Notes under the pieces: generated by a model
Databases searched by the model: none
Seen by the model: the letters and a program-made list of their open reading frames with translations, nothing else
What the model was told of the DNA's origin: nothing
Program-made: the position numbers and the translations under genes
Origin: JAFGNB01 sp050304135
GTDB lineage: Bacteria; Fibrobacterota; Chitinivibrionia; Chitinivibrionales; Chitinispirillaceae
Direction: 5' to 3'
Assembly: GCA_050304135.1 (NCBI GenBank)
Contig: JBNLDC010000072.1
Location: 4,570 to 68,569, forward strand
Length of the DNA stretch: 64,000 bases
Shown: positions 24,961 through 33,902 of the stretch, one piece after another
Position numbering within the stretch: position 1 is the stretch's first letter
Layout of the letters: every line of letters starts with the position of its first letter

Positions 24961-25572
24961 CGCCTGATAGGCGGCGGGAGACTTCCGCTCAATGCGGATG
25001 GTACTATCACTCTTTATATAATTGCCATCCTTGTCTTTCTTTATGAACTTCAACTCCTCAAGAAGCGTTACGGCCTCATCAATATCCCTATCGGTCAGCT
25101 CCGTCCGCAACAACCGGGCAAGTCTGGCACGTTCCTCTCCATTGCGGTTACCGAAATTGCGGAGCAGCGGCAGCAGTTCACGTACAACCGTATGGTGCCA
25201 TTGCGCCATATATCCGTACTCGTCGATCTTCAAAAAATGATCTTCCGTTGAAACAGGTATCTTCCGGGTCGCAAGTATCCGTGCGTAGAAATGTTCTTTG
25301 TCGAGATCGGTTACCGCCTGGTTATACTGGACCAGAAGCAGAAAATAGTCTGTTTCGCCGGAGGAGAGTCGGAGGAAATCGGCAAATCGCCGTGCCGTGC
25401 TGAGCGACATTTTTTTCCTGCCGTCAACAACAACTTCCTTGTAGTAACTGGGAGAACCGCATTCCACCCGTCGGAGGATTTCACGGATAGAGAGTTTCGG
25501 GTTCTCTTTTCTAAGTGTATCAACACGGTCGCGGAGAAAATGACGGTAGTCGAGGTAGGTGTAAATACTCAT
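24721..25572 (-). CDS. TIGR02147 family protein
   Basis: A 283-residue protein of the TIGR02147 family, first defined from a large paralogous set in Fibrobacter succinogenes. Family marks visible here are YLDYRHFLRDRVD near the N-terminus, followed by a helix-turn-helix-like region (LSIREILRRVECGSPSYYKEV) and STARRFADFLRLSSGETDYF. The C-terminal half has AQWHHTVVRELLPLL and TLLEELKFIKKDKDGNYI, the usual ending of a winged-helix-like domain. The function is unknown; the layout suggests a DNA-binding regulator. The start MSIYTYL at 25572 is preferred to a GTG at 25602. It is 75 bases downstream of the AraC-type sensor gene on the same strand, so they may be cotranscribed. Confidence 0.85.
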   Translation of the reverse strand: MSIYTYLDYRHFLRDRVDTLRKENPKLSIREILRRVECGSPSYYKEVVVDGRKKMSLSTARRFADFLRLSSGETDYFLLLVQYNQAVTDLDKEHFYARILATRKIPVSTEDHFLKIDEYGYMAQWHHTVVRELLPLLRNFGNRNGEERARLARLLRTELTDRDIDEAVTLLEELKFIKKDKDGNYIKSDSTIRIERKSPAAYQALCRFLDLGKSIIPATDPLYRLFKVAVLGMNRDTAAAIEKKINEVCQEIVHIAGAGTPETDRLYAMNIQFFPLTRLPEER

Positions 25573-25646
25573 GAGATTTCCACTTCCGCTGCGGGACAAC
25601 ACCCCTGTTGCCTCCCTCCGGCAAGTATGCTCATAGCAGACAGACG

Positions 25647-26774
25647 TCAGCCATCCCGGCCCCGACGTGCACCCTCCCGGTAGTCGGTGGGAGTCGTTTC
25701 GGTATGCTGCCTGAACACCCTGTTGAAATGAGGGATACTGTTGTACCCTACCGCAAAGGCAATCTCGGCAATAGTGCGATCGGATTCCCGCAGCAGCCGT
25801 TTCGCCTCGGTGATTCTGATATCATTGAGGTACTGTTTGAAATTCATTCCGTATTTCTGCTGCAGCAGCGTTGAAATACGCGGCAGACTAATGCCCGTCT
25901 CCCTGCCGACACGATCAACCGAGAGTTCCGGCACCTGAAAGTTTTGGCCGATAAATTCCACCAGCCGTCCCGCAAGTTCATCTGAGTGATTTACGAGGTT
26001 AACATGATGTGCCGGTTTTTCAACAGCGACCCCACTCACCCCGCGTCGACGACGCACCAGCAGCACGATAGTTACCATCAGCATCCATAAAGCGGCGCAA
26101 CCCAGCATCACCCCGTTAAATAACCGGCGATCCCTGACGAATTCGATCCGACGTATTTCCATTCGTTCGGGGACCTCAAGAGCCCCCCCCGGTGTATTCT
26201 GGAAATCGAGCGCCATGCAACGGGTATAATCCGGTTGTTCCGGTAGCGTGAGGAAACGGGGACCAACGAGTGACTTCCACCATGAAGGAGTCGAGAAATC
26301 TCTGAAAGCAAGGCGATACCTGCCGACACGCGGTTGGGTGACCACCTCTTTCTCGGTATACCGGAGGGTCTGCCAGTTATTCGTATCAGTAAAGTGCTCA
26401 AACGTTTTGAGATACAGTATGAACGACGTCCCCTCTTTGAGCCGGACCTCCAGATCAAGAAAATCATACCTGCTGATATCGAGATATTTTCCTTCGGCGT
26501 TTTTATCAAACCAGAGCGTGAATCCGGAAATCGGCTTGATTTGCAGATTGTTGTTGACCATTTGAAGCGTGTATTCAAACACCAGCAGGCTGTCGGAGAA
26601 TACCGGGAAGGTTCCGAGTGATCCGCGGGTGGTATCGGTATAATCAACATACGCTTCGGCTCTGAAGGGTAACTCCCCCCCGCCGGCGGGCAGCAGGGTG
26701 AGTCGCGATGCGGGAATGAGAATAACCCCGAGAAAAGCGAGAACCGGAAGATAGAGAACAGCTGTTTTTTTCAT
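25647..26774 (-). CDS. Membrane-anchored AraC family regulator with an extracytoplasmic sensor domain
   Basis: A 375-residue one-component regulator. A membrane segment or signal anchor lies at residues 4-24. It is followed by an extracytoplasmic beta-rich domain (about 30-215) with phrases typical of CBM11/CIA30-like galactose-binding folds (YDFLDLEVRLKEGTSFILYL, RYRLAFRDFSTPSWWKSL, MEIRRIEFVRDR). A second transmembrane helix (LFNGVMLGCAALWMLMVTIV, about 219-240) and an Arg-rich stop lead to a C-terminal AraC DNA-binding domain. That domain has both helix-turn-helix units (LSVDRVGRETGISLPRISTL; IAEIAFAVGYNSIPHFNRVF). Such an arrangement would let sugar binding outside the membrane control transcription inside. 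It fits its position next to a CBM-like lipoprotein. The exact ligand is unknown. Confidence 0.85.
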   Translation of the reverse strand: MKKTAVLYLPVLAFLGVILIPASRLTLLPAGGGELPFRAEAYVDYTDTTRGSLGTFPVFSDSLLVFEYTLQMVNNNLQIKPISGFTLWFDKNAEGKYLDISRYDFLDLEVRLKEGTSFILYLKTFEHFTDTNNWQTLRYTEKEVVTQPRVGRYRLAFRDFSTPSWWKSLVGPRFLTLPEQPDYTRCMALDFQNTPGGALEVPERMEIRRIEFVRDRRLFNGVMLGCAALWMLMVTIVLLVRRRRGVSGVAVEKPAHHVNLVNHSDELAGRLVEFIGQNFQVPELSVDRVGRETGISLPRISTLLQQKYGMNFKQYLNDIRITEAKRLLRESDRTIAEIAFAVGYNSIPHFNRVFRQHTETTPTDYREGARRGRDG

Positions 26775-27068
26775 TTTACCAGAGACTGCAGGTTGTTGAC
26801 ATGATAACCGACCGTTGGTGCCTCGTGAATAAGGATACCACTACCATACTGCGCACTGCCGGTCCGTATACCGCGACCTGTTTATCGGCAACCACTTGAA
26901 CGGAAGTAATCACCCCACTGTCACCACCTTGTATTGGTGATTGAAAACCTATGCTGCGTTGTACCTGCTTTGTAATGCGGTATGCAGGCAATCATCACAA
27001 AGGATTCAATGGAATATAGAATCTGGTGAATGGCGGCCCAAATAAAAACCTGAACAGGGATCAACGCA

Positions 27069-27335
27069 TCACTGTCGGCTGAACGTATCCAGGAAGGTAC
27101 GCTTTGACCGGGAAGGCCGCCAGATAAAACCGCATGACGGGCACTTGATCCGCCGCTTCCCGGCAAGAGTCCGGAATGGCGCGAAGAAAAAAGGATCATA
27201 GTATTCCGTTTGTTCATTTTTACATTTGGGACACTCTTCAGGAGGACGCCCCCATATTTTAACGAAGAAATCCTGAAGAGATTCCAGGGAACTCTGCCGC
27301 CGGGAATGTCGGCGGCGTGTATGGTAATGACTCAT
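27069..27335 (-). CDS. Small zinc ribbon protein
   Basis: An 88-residue basic protein with two CxxC pairs, CPKC (about residues 35-38) and CPSC (65-68), the spacing of a zinc ribbon. The N-terminus is rich in His, Arg and Ser, and the C-terminus is basic. Small ribbons of this kind often bind nucleic acid or act as partners of larger proteins, but there is no specific family I can name. It lies 48 bases upstream of the dGTPase stop on the same strand and may be in the same transcript. Confidence 0.6.
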   Translation of the reverse strand: MSHYHTRRRHSRRQSSLESLQDFFVKIWGRPPEECPKCKNEQTEYYDPFFFAPFRTLAGKRRIKCPSCGFIWRPSRSKRTFLDTFSRQ

Positions 27336-27382
27336 GACAGACCCTTTCCGTCCGGGGTGAACACCTGATTACCCGACATGAT

Positions 27383-28549
27383 TCATACTACCGATGCAGG
27401 CAGAAAAATCTGCATGAAGGTCCGTTCCGCAAAGAGATCGGTCATTCCCGCGATGTAATCGGTAATTATCCGCCAGGTCGGTGTTTCAGCAGTGTAATTG
27501 GTATTACGGATGAAATGGAAGAAGGTTTCGAGCAGCGGTGCTTCGCGGATAAGCGCGGCAACCAGTGCTCCCTCGTTCCCGTGCTGTGTCTGTACCAGAA
27601 TTTTTTCGAGTTCACAAAAAAGAATATCGATAATACTGACCGCTTTGCGGCTTTTCCGGTCAACTTCAGGATGCATGTAAATATGCCGGTAATTGAACTC
27701 CTTGAGCATCGTCATGTAGGTGAACACCTCGTCACTCATTTCGATTGCATCCTTCCCGACACTTGATGCGATGGTATCATTGACGAACCGCCCGATGATC
27801 TTCCCGTTTTCCGCACCGAGGTTTTTCACGATTTCGGACGGAATGTCGCTTTTGCGGATCAGTTCAGCTTTTATCGCATCCTCCAGATCCCTTCCGAGAT
27901 AGGCGATCCGGTCGACCAGGCGTACCAGACACCCTTCAAGCGTGGCGGGATAACAGCAGCGATCGGTAATAATCTCGAGCTGCCGCAGATCACGGGAACG
28001 GTCGGGAGCCACCATCCGCTCGAACCGCTCACCGCAATGAGTGATGATTCCGTCGCGTACCTCGTAGGTAAGATTGAGACCGGAACCGTAATTGGTAAGC
28101 ATGTCAACCACCCGCAGACCGTGTACTTCGTGCTTGAATCCCTCCTCCACGCCCCTTTTACGGAGCAGATCGTCGAGCACCCGTTCACCGGCATGGCCGA
28201 ACGGCGGATGTCCGAGATCGTGCCCTTTGGCGATCGCATTGATCAGATCGGTGTTGAGATTGAGACAACGGCCGATCACCGAAGCAATACTTGACACATG
28301 AAGCACATGTTCCATCCGAGTGCAGATATGATCGTTGTGTGGCGAGAGAAAGACCTGCGTTTTATGCTTGAGCCGCCGGAACGGCGGCGAATGAAGAATT
28401 CTGGTCTCATCACGGGCGAATTCCAGTCTGAACGGATCCCGTTTGATGGGAAACCTTCTCCCGAGCGACTCAGAGCTTTTTTTCGCGAACGGACTGAGTT
28501 TCTCCTCATCGGCCAGCAGAAACGAACGGATATTGAATTCAGGATTCAT
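27383..28549 (-). CDS. dgt: Deoxyguanosinetriphosphate triphosphohydrolase-like protein
   Basis: A 388-residue HD-domain dNTP triphosphohydrolase. The HD metal ligands are seen as His81 (TRMEHVLHV), His110-Asp111 (KGHDLGHPPFGHAGE) and a later Asp in the VRLVDRIAYLGRDLEDAI helix. FRRLKHKTQVFLSPHNDH (about 57-74) is the usual substrate-binding stretch. The enzyme removes triphosphate from dGTP or other dNTPs and helps to control the nucleotide pool. The start MNPEFNIR at 28549 has GGAGGA just upstream and overlaps the phosphatase stop by 11 bases; a longer frame to 28591 is not preferred. It probably forms an operon with the phosphatase gene. Confidence 0.93.
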   Translation of the reverse strand: MNPEFNIRSFLLADEEKLSPFAKKSSESLGRRFPIKRDPFRLEFARDETRILHSPPFRRLKHKTQVFLSPHNDHICTRMEHVLHVSSIASVIGRCLNLNTDLINAIAKGHDLGHPPFGHAGERVLDDLLRKRGVEEGFKHEVHGLRVVDMLTNYGSGLNLTYEVRDGIITHCGERFERMVAPDRSRDLRQLEIITDRCCYPATLEGCLVRLVDRIAYLGRDLEDAIKAELIRKSDIPSEIVKNLGAENGKIIGRFVNDTIASSVGKDAIEMSDEVFTYMTMLKEFNYRHIYMHPEVDRKSRKAVSIIDILFCELEKILVQTQHGNEGALVAALIREAPLLETFFHFIRNTNYTAETPTWRIITDYIAGMTDLFAERTFMQIFLPASVV

Positions 28550-29018
28550 ATTCCTCCAGAAACGATGCAATAAAGGTGCGTTGCGCCTCATTTTCCACGG
28601 CGTTCCGAACAGTGCGTACGGTCACGATCGCTTTTTCGGCGCCAAGATGGAGATAGGTCCCGACCAGACATGCAAGTACCATTCCCGTCCGCCCGACTCC
28701 GGCGCGGCAGTGCACGCATACCGGCCCGTCACCGGAAAATGAGGTCACACACTCTTTAATCATCTTTGAAAAATGCTTCTCGTTTACCGGAATGCCAAAA
28801 TCAGGTATGGCGAAATACCGCCACTCAATGCCGAATTCCTCGCAGACTTCAGCGACCGGCCCTTGTGGCAGTTCAAGGGAAACCAGCAGTTTCACCCCTT
28901 CCCCCGCAAGAAATTCAATATCGTGCCGGAGTGCGACCGTGCTGCGGATACCCCCGCCCGGCAGATCACATCCCGCCAGCCGCTGCGGAATCACCCAGGA
29001 AAAATTCATCAGTGCCAT
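28539..29018 (-). CDS. Dual-specificity / protein tyrosine phosphatase
   Basis: A 159-residue small phosphatase with the catalytic loop H103-C104-R-A-G-V-G-R110-T (HCRAGVGRTG), giving nucleophile Cys104 and phosphate-binding Arg110. The likely general acid is Asp73 in AIPDFGIP. Length and order match small atypical dual-specificity phosphatases of the CDKN3 or PTP-like type. The substrate could be phosphotyrosine, phosphoserine/threonine or a phosphosugar. The gene overlaps the dGTPase start by 11 bases. A palindrome lies upstream. Confidence 0.9.
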   Translation of the reverse strand: MALMNFSWVIPQRLAGCDLPGGGIRSTVALRHDIEFLAGEGVKLLVSLELPQGPVAEVCEEFGIEWRYFAIPDFGIPVNEKHFSKMIKECVTSFSGDGPVCVHCRAGVGRTGMVLACLVGTYLHLGAEKAIVTVRTVRNAVENEAQRTFIASFLEEYES

Positions 29019-29066
29019 TGTATTCCTTCGTCATCGGAACAAAATCGGTGTCCGTTGTGTTCACCG

Positions 29067-29098
29067 CCGTAGGGACACACGGCCGTGCGTCCCTACGG
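29067..29098. repeat. 32-base near-perfect palindrome after the barrel-like protein gene
   Basis: CCGTAGGGACACACGG is followed by its reverse complement with one mismatch (A29077 against C29088). It lies 3 bases downstream of the stop of the minus-strand gene at 29101, so it may end that transcript. Similar GTAGGGACGCACGGC-type palindromes are common mobile intergenic repeats. No T-run follows. Confidence 0.75.
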
Positions 29099-29100
29099 GA

Positions 29101-29970
29101 TTATTTGACCACCCTGACACCCACCGCCATCAGCTGGTCCTTGCTGTTGAATACGCCTTTGTCACGAATATAATTAACAAACAGCGAGGTATCGAAGGTG
29201 CGCATCCGAAAGAGTGCTTCTACCCCGAACTCCTGCGACCAGTAGGGACCGTCGCCACTGTGCCGTATCCCGAACAGCGATTCACCGCTGAGCAGAAGCG
29301 CTCCCCAGTTCCATCTGACAACACCGTACCGTGAGGTAAGCTTGAAATCGTGCAGATAGTGCGGTCGTGAAACGGTCATCAGCTTATACGGTTCAATCAG
29401 TCCGAAAAAATCTGAAATGTAATAACCCCAGGTGAACGACCCGATAAACCGCCCCCATCCGTTCCACGAGGAATCACTCAGGTACGTTGCGGCTGTAGGC
29501 GGATTCCGGTGATGCGGCGACGACAGGCTGATGATTGCCTTGTTCCAGTAGACAATCGGGTCGGGTGGGCGCTGATCGATGTAATGATGGCACCGGTGAT
29601 CAAGGCCGACGGCGAGGCAGACGGGATTAAAACGGTATTCGAAGGTCGGAATTACCGCATACGACATCGAGTAAGGACTGAGAATAACATTCATGTGCGA
29701 CTGGCTCAGCCCCGCTTTGAGTTCTCCCCGGAACATCCAGTAGAACCGTTGCCGGATACCTAAAAACGCGAGATCCACATTCATATTCGCTTCGGTATTA
29801 TATACCTGCTTGAACTCACTGTTCTTGTGCAGGGCGAAAATGCGGTAATCACCATCGTACCGCGCCTCCTGAAAAACGGTGAGATTATCGTTGAACCAGT
29901 CGTAGACAGGGTGTGCGGCAGCGGCAAGAGCTACAGTGAAAACCAGAATGCAGAGTAACGTCCTGTTCAA
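29101..29970 (-). CDS. Secreted barrel-like protein of unknown function
   Basis: A 289-residue exported protein. The signal peptide (MNRTLLCILVFTVALAAAAHP) is followed by YDWFNDNLTVFQEARYD. The rest alternates aromatic residues in strand-like segments (GIRQRFYWMFRGELKAGLSQ, FEYRFNPVCLAVGLDH, WGRFIGSFTWGYYISDFFGL), ending in VGVRVVK. This pattern suggests an outer-membrane beta-barrel, but without a family match the topology is uncertain. The HPVYDWF sequence near the N-terminus recalls HPVYQWF in the glycosidase at 52770-55352. The gene stands alone on the minus strand, and a palindrome lies at its 3' end. Confidence 0.6.
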   Translation of the reverse strand: MNRTLLCILVFTVALAAAAHPVYDWFNDNLTVFQEARYDGDYRIFALHKNSEFKQVYNTEANMNVDLAFLGIRQRFYWMFRGELKAGLSQSHMNVILSPYSMSYAVIPTFEYRFNPVCLAVGLDHRCHHYIDQRPPDPIVYWNKAIISLSSPHHRNPPTAATYLSDSSWNGWGRFIGSFTWGYYISDFFGLIEPYKLMTVSRPHYLHDFKLTSRYGVVRWNWGALLLSGESLFGIRHSGDGPYWSQEFGVEALFRMRTFDTSLFVNYIRDKGVFNSKDQLMAVGVRVVK

Positions 29971-30263
29971 TTGCGGTACCTCCTGATGGTAACAGCCGGT
30001 GATGCAGGTGATTATTTTTCCCGACCGGTACCGTCATCTGCATGTACTGGCGGCAAAACACCAAATATAACCTGTGCAAATCTGGCAGTTGTTACTTCCC
30101 GGTACATCTGCAACACCATGACCGCCTCCCATCCTCCGGGGTTCCGCAGCCGTTACCGGTCGGAGGGGGTAAAAGGTCTGTCGGAAAGAGTCCCGAAATT
30201 GTATATTTATCAGCTAAATAAAGAACTACAATAAAATGAATTTCTGATCGTACTATCAATCCC

Positions 30264-30881
30264 ATGCGTATACTACTGTACTGCTCATTACCGTTCATTA
30301 CTGCCTTGATCGGGTGGTTTACAAATTTTCTGGCCGTGAAAATGATATTCCGGCCACGTCGTGAAGTCCGTATTGCCGGAATACGCATTATCGGCCTCAT
30401 TCCCAAACGGAAACATGACCTCGCCGTTAAAATAGCCGAGACCATCGAGAAGGAACTTATCTCCCATCGTGATATCAGGGAGATACTCCAGACCGAAGAG
30501 TTTCACCTGCATACCGGCAATGTCATTAAAAAAAGAATCGACTCGTTTGTTGACGAGAAACTCTCCGCAAATCCGCTGCTGTCGATGTTTCTTACTCCGG
30601 AGATTTCCGGCAAACTCACCGACATGCTCATGGAGGAGTTGCAGAAAGAGATCCCCGGGTTGATCGATTCACTCTTTGAATCGGTTGAGAAGAAAATTGA
30701 CTTCAGAAAAATCATCCGCAGCAAAATCGACGGTTTTGATCTCTCCCGTCTTGAATCGATCATTTATCAGATCGCCGCAAAAGAACTCAAAGCAATCGAG
30801 ATATTCGGCGGAATCCTCGGGTTTGTCGTCGGCCTTCTGCAGCTGCTTATCCTCTTTGCCGGGGGAGGGGTACATGTCTGA
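30264..30881 (+). CDS. DUF445 family membrane protein
   Basis: A 205-residue protein of the DUF445 family. The N-terminal hydrophobic segment (ALIGWFTNFLAVKMIFRP) carries the family signature of GWxTN-xxAxxMxF followed by RPR. A cytoplasmic helical region with IGLIPKRKHDLAVKIAETIE follows, and a C-terminal transmembrane helix (FGGILGFVVGLLQLLILFAG) returns to the membrane. The function is unknown; several relatives affect spore or cell envelope formation. It overlaps the next gene by 8 bases and leads the Bat operon, in place of the usual MoxR and DUF58 genes. Confidence 0.85.
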   Translation: MRILLYCSLPFITALIGWFTNFLAVKMIFRPRREVRIAGIRIIGLIPKRKHDLAVKIAETIEKELISHRDIREILQTEEFHLHTGNVIKKRIDSFVDEKLSANPLLSMFLTPEISGKLTDMLMEELQKEIPGLIDSLFESVEKKIDFRKIIRSKIDGFDLSRLESIIYQIAAKELKAIEIFGGILGFVVGLLQLLILFAGGGVHV

Positions 30882-31869
30882 CCATACGGCGCCACGCCTG
30901 TTGCTGACGGCACTGCTCGGTGCAACCCTTCTGATTTCCCCGTTGCACGCGGCACGGCTCACCACCACGATTTCCTCCCGGAAGCTTTCGGTGGGCGATC
31001 TGATAACGCTCAGTGTCAACCTGATTACCGCGAAAAACACCGTGATCACTCCCCCACCCACCGAGGAAGGATTCGGTACTATCGTTGTCAAGGAATGGAA
31101 CGTACATACTGCGGAGCGCGAACAATCGGACAGCAGCACGTACGACTACGTCCTTACGACCTATACGCCCGAACCCTGTACCATTCCGTCGCTTTCGTTT
31201 ACTCTGGAGCACGACGGTACCTTAGATACCTTGTTCACCGATTCGATTCCACTGCAGGTTCTCTCAGTACTGCCGAGCGATACAGTAGATCTGATGGGGC
31301 TCAAACCCCCGCTTGCCGCCGGGAAAGCTCCGCGGTGGTGGATCTGGCTGCTCGGGTCAATAGCGGGTATCGCCGCACTCGTTTTCGGAGGGATCTATCT
31401 GGCGAAACGGCTCAGGAAGGTCACACCGCCACCACCACCGATTCCCCCGTACGAGGAGGCGATTGATGCCCTGGCCGAACTAGGGGTGAAGAAATATCTC
31501 CAGCGGGGACTGGTGCGTGAATATGTCTTCGAACTTTCGGAACTCTTCAAGCGGTACATTGGCAGACGGTTCGAGTGCAACGGAGAAGAGTTCACCACCG
31601 AAGAGATGATCGCCTGGAGTGGTGCCGCCGACCTTCCGAAAAAACAGCGCAAATCAATCGAGTGGTTCTTCCGTGCCACCGATCCGGTCAAATTCGCCCG
31701 TTTGATACCCGACAGTGCCACAGTGGAACGATTTGAACCCGAGGTCAGGGATTTTCTTGAAACGACCCGGCCGGTGGTCACCCAGGAAAACAGTGCCGAA
31801 AACACTGCAACACCCGATACCGCTCCCACCCCGGACGTTCCCCACAAGGAACCGGGAGAAGGCGCATGA
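30874..31869 (+). CDS. BatD-like membrane protein, first of the Bat set
   Basis: A 331-residue membrane protein. The start at 30874 follows GGGGGAGGGG and overlaps the DUF445 stop. Residues 1-25 form a signal peptide, a beta-rich domain up to about 140 has BatD-type features (LTTTISSRKLSVGDLITLSV, TLDTLFTDSIPLQVLSVLP), and one transmembrane helix lies near 155-175 (WWIWLLGSIAGIAALVFGGI). A helical cytoplasmic tail follows (ELFKRYIGRRFEC, MIAWSGAADLPKK). This tail resembles the one in the BatD part of the fusion downstream, so the two are paralogous. The function in aerotolerance-type operons is unproven. It overlaps BatA by 4 bases. Confidence 0.6.
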   Translation: MSDHTAPRLLLTALLGATLLISPLHAARLTTTISSRKLSVGDLITLSVNLITAKNTVITPPPTEEGFGTIVVKEWNVHTAEREQSDSSTYDYVLTTYTPEPCTIPSLSFTLEHDGTLDTLFTDSIPLQVLSVLPSDTVDLMGLKPPLAAGKAPRWWIWLLGSIAGIAALVFGGIYLAKRLRKVTPPPPPIPPYEEAIDALAELGVKKYLQRGLVREYVFELSELFKRYIGRRFECNGEEFTTEEMIAWSGAADLPKKQRKSIEWFFRATDPVKFARLIPDSATVERFEPEVRDFLETTRPVVTQENSAENTATPDTAPTPDVPHKEPGEGA

Positions 31870-32870
31870 GGTTCAAGGATCCCTGGCTGCTGCTTTTTCT
31901 GGTGTTCTGGATTCCCATGATCTGGGTCTATATCCGCAGAGAACGACGATTCAGACCGGCAATACGATTTTCCGACCTTTCGATCCTTAAAACCGCCCCC
32001 GTTTCGTTTTTCGTCAGGGCACGGCATATCCTCTTCGTCCTGCGCTGCCTCGGGTTCGGACTTTTAGTGGTGGCGCTCGCCCGCCCGCAGAAAGGTCATA
32101 CCGACCAGGAGGTTTCCACCGAAGGGGTCGACATCATGCTGGTACTCGACATCAGCGAAAGTATGCGCGCGCTTGATTTCCAGCCGGACAACCGGCTCGA
32201 AGTGGCGAAGAAAACCATACGCGACTTTATCCGCAAACGGACATCGGACCGTATCGGGCTTGTGGTTTTCGGGGCACGCAGTTTCACAAAGTGCCCGCTC
32301 ACCCTCGACTACAACGTGCTCGATCAGTTCGTCAGCGAGGTTACCTTTACTGATTTCAGTTTTCAGACGGCCATCGGAACCGCAATTGCCACTGCGGCGA
32401 ACCGGCTGAAGGAATCGACCGCGAAAAGCAAGGTAATCATCCTGCTTACCGATGGATCAAACAATGCCGGCGAAATCCCACCGCTTACCGCGGCAAACGC
32501 AGCGGCGGCACTCGGTATGAAGATCCACACCATCGGTATCGGTAAAGAGGGCAAAGTGCCGATTCCCGTCCGAGTGCAGAATCCCTTTACCGGAAAAATC
32601 ACCAGGCAGAAACAGATGATGGACAGTGATCTGGACGAAAAGACCCTGCAGGAGATCGCGCAGGCTTCCGGCGGTACATTTTTCCGTGCGCAAAGTGCGG
32701 AAAAACTCTCCGATATTTACAGCCAGATCGACGAAATGGAAAAAACCGAGATTAAAACAACCATTTACACCTCGTTTGAGGAGAGGTTCTATCCGTGGCT
32801 CTGGGCGGGATTCATCTTGCTTATGCTTGAACTCATACTCCTCAATTCACGATTCCGGCGAATTCCTTAG
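31866..32870 (+). CDS. batA: VWA domain protein BatA
   Basis: A 334-residue Bat-type von Willebrand factor A protein. Two N-terminal transmembrane helices (about 7-25 and 55-75) and a C-terminal one (WAGFILLMLELILLNSRF) frame a VWA domain. The MIDAS motif is D95-x-S97-x-S99 in LVLDISESM, with a Thr/Asp pair later (TFTDFSFQTAIGTA and LLTDGSN). Bat proteins are associated with oxygen tolerance and envelope integrity in Bacteroidetes and spirochaetes. The start overlaps the previous gene by 4 bases, and BatB follows after 9 bases. Confidence 0.9.
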   Translation: MRFKDPWLLLFLVFWIPMIWVYIRRERRFRPAIRFSDLSILKTAPVSFFVRARHILFVLRCLGFGLLVVALARPQKGHTDQEVSTEGVDIMLVLDISESMRALDFQPDNRLEVAKKTIRDFIRKRTSDRIGLVVFGARSFTKCPLTLDYNVLDQFVSEVTFTDFSFQTAIGTAIATAANRLKESTAKSKVIILLTDGSNNAGEIPPLTAANAAAALGMKIHTIGIGKEGKVPIPVRVQNPFTGKITRQKQMMDSDLDEKTLQEIAQASGGTFFRAQSAEKLSDIYSQIDEMEKTEIKTTIYTSFEERFYPWLWAGFILLMLELILLNSRFRRIP

Positions 32871-32879
32871 AGGCGCACC

Positions 32880-33902
32880 ATGAAATTCGGCAATCCTGAA
32901 TATTTTCTCTTCTGGCTGCTCCTGCCCGTTATCATCGGTTTCTTCATCTGGGCATATCAGCGCCGGAAATCGGCACTGGCCAGGTTCGCCTCTCTCGATC
33001 TGATCGCCAAACTGACCCCTTCTTCCGACCTCTCACGTCAGGTGGTCAAATGGACGCTGTTCTGTATTTTTTTCTTTCTGCTCGTGATCGCGCTTGTTCG
33101 TCCCCGATTCGGCGTAAAAATGGAGATGGTGCAGCGTAAAGGCATTGACCTTATCGTGGCACTTGACATTTCAGAGAGTATGCTCGCCGAGGATATCACC
33201 CCCAACCGGATCGACCTCGCCAAACACGAAATAGCCAAACTGATCGACATGCTCAAGGGTGACCGGGTCGGCCTGGTGGTATTTGCCGGAGAAAGTTTTG
33301 TACAATGTCCGCTCACACTTGACTACGGAGCGGCGAAAATGTTCCTTGATGCGGTGCGTACCGGATGGGTGGAGCGGCAGGGAACCGCGCTCGCCGAAGC
33401 CATCACCAGTGCCACCGAAGCATTCCGAAGTCAGTCGCGTAAACACAAGGTTCTGGTTCTGCTCTCCGATGGAGAAGACCAGGAAGGTGATGCGACGGCC
33501 GCCGCCAAAAAAGCCGCTGATGAAGGAATCGTCATCTACACAATCGGCGTCGGCAGCGAGAGCGGAGTACCGATCCCGATGAAAAAATCCGGCGGCAACG
33601 TAGTTTACAAAAAGGATCGTTCAGGCAATCTGGTGATGACCCGTCTCAACTCCATGATGCTTGAGAAAATCGCCATCGAAGGGAAAGGCCGGTACTTTCA
33701 TGCCGGATCGAATCTTGAACTTTCACGTATTATCAGCGAGATCGCTTCGATGGAGAAAAAGGATCTCGGTGCGAGTAAAATCACCACCTACGAGGAGCGG
33801 TATCAGATACCGCTGTTTCTTGCACTGCTGCTGCTGCTGGTCGAATTCTTCATTCCCGAGCGCATCAGGCGAAAAAAGGAGTGGAAAGGACGGTTTGAAT
33901 AA
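32880..33902 (+). CDS. batB: VWA domain protein BatB
   Basis: A 340-residue paralogue of the upstream BatA with the same order of segments: transmembrane helices at about 8-25 and 58-75, a VWA domain with MIDAS D96-x-S98-x-S100 (ALDISESM), and a C-terminal helix (FLALLLLLVEFFIPERIRRK). VFAGESFVQCPLTLDYGAAK and LLSDGEDQEGD are typical of the BatB group. It is followed with no gap by batC, so translation of the two is coupled. It probably forms a membrane complex with the other Bat proteins. Confidence 0.9.
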   Translation: MKFGNPEYFLFWLLLPVIIGFFIWAYQRRKSALARFASLDLIAKLTPSSDLSRQVVKWTLFCIFFFLLVIALVRPRFGVKMEMVQRKGIDLIVALDISESMLAEDITPNRIDLAKHEIAKLIDMLKGDRVGLVVFAGESFVQCPLTLDYGAAKMFLDAVRTGWVERQGTALAEAITSATEAFRSQSRKHKVLVLLSDGEDQEGDATAAAKKAADEGIVIYTIGVGSESGVPIPMKKSGGNVVYKKDRSGNLVMTRLNSMMLEKIAIEGKGRYFHAGSNLELSRIISEIASMEKKDLGASKITTYEERYQIPLFLALLLLLVEFFIPERIRRKKEWKGRFE

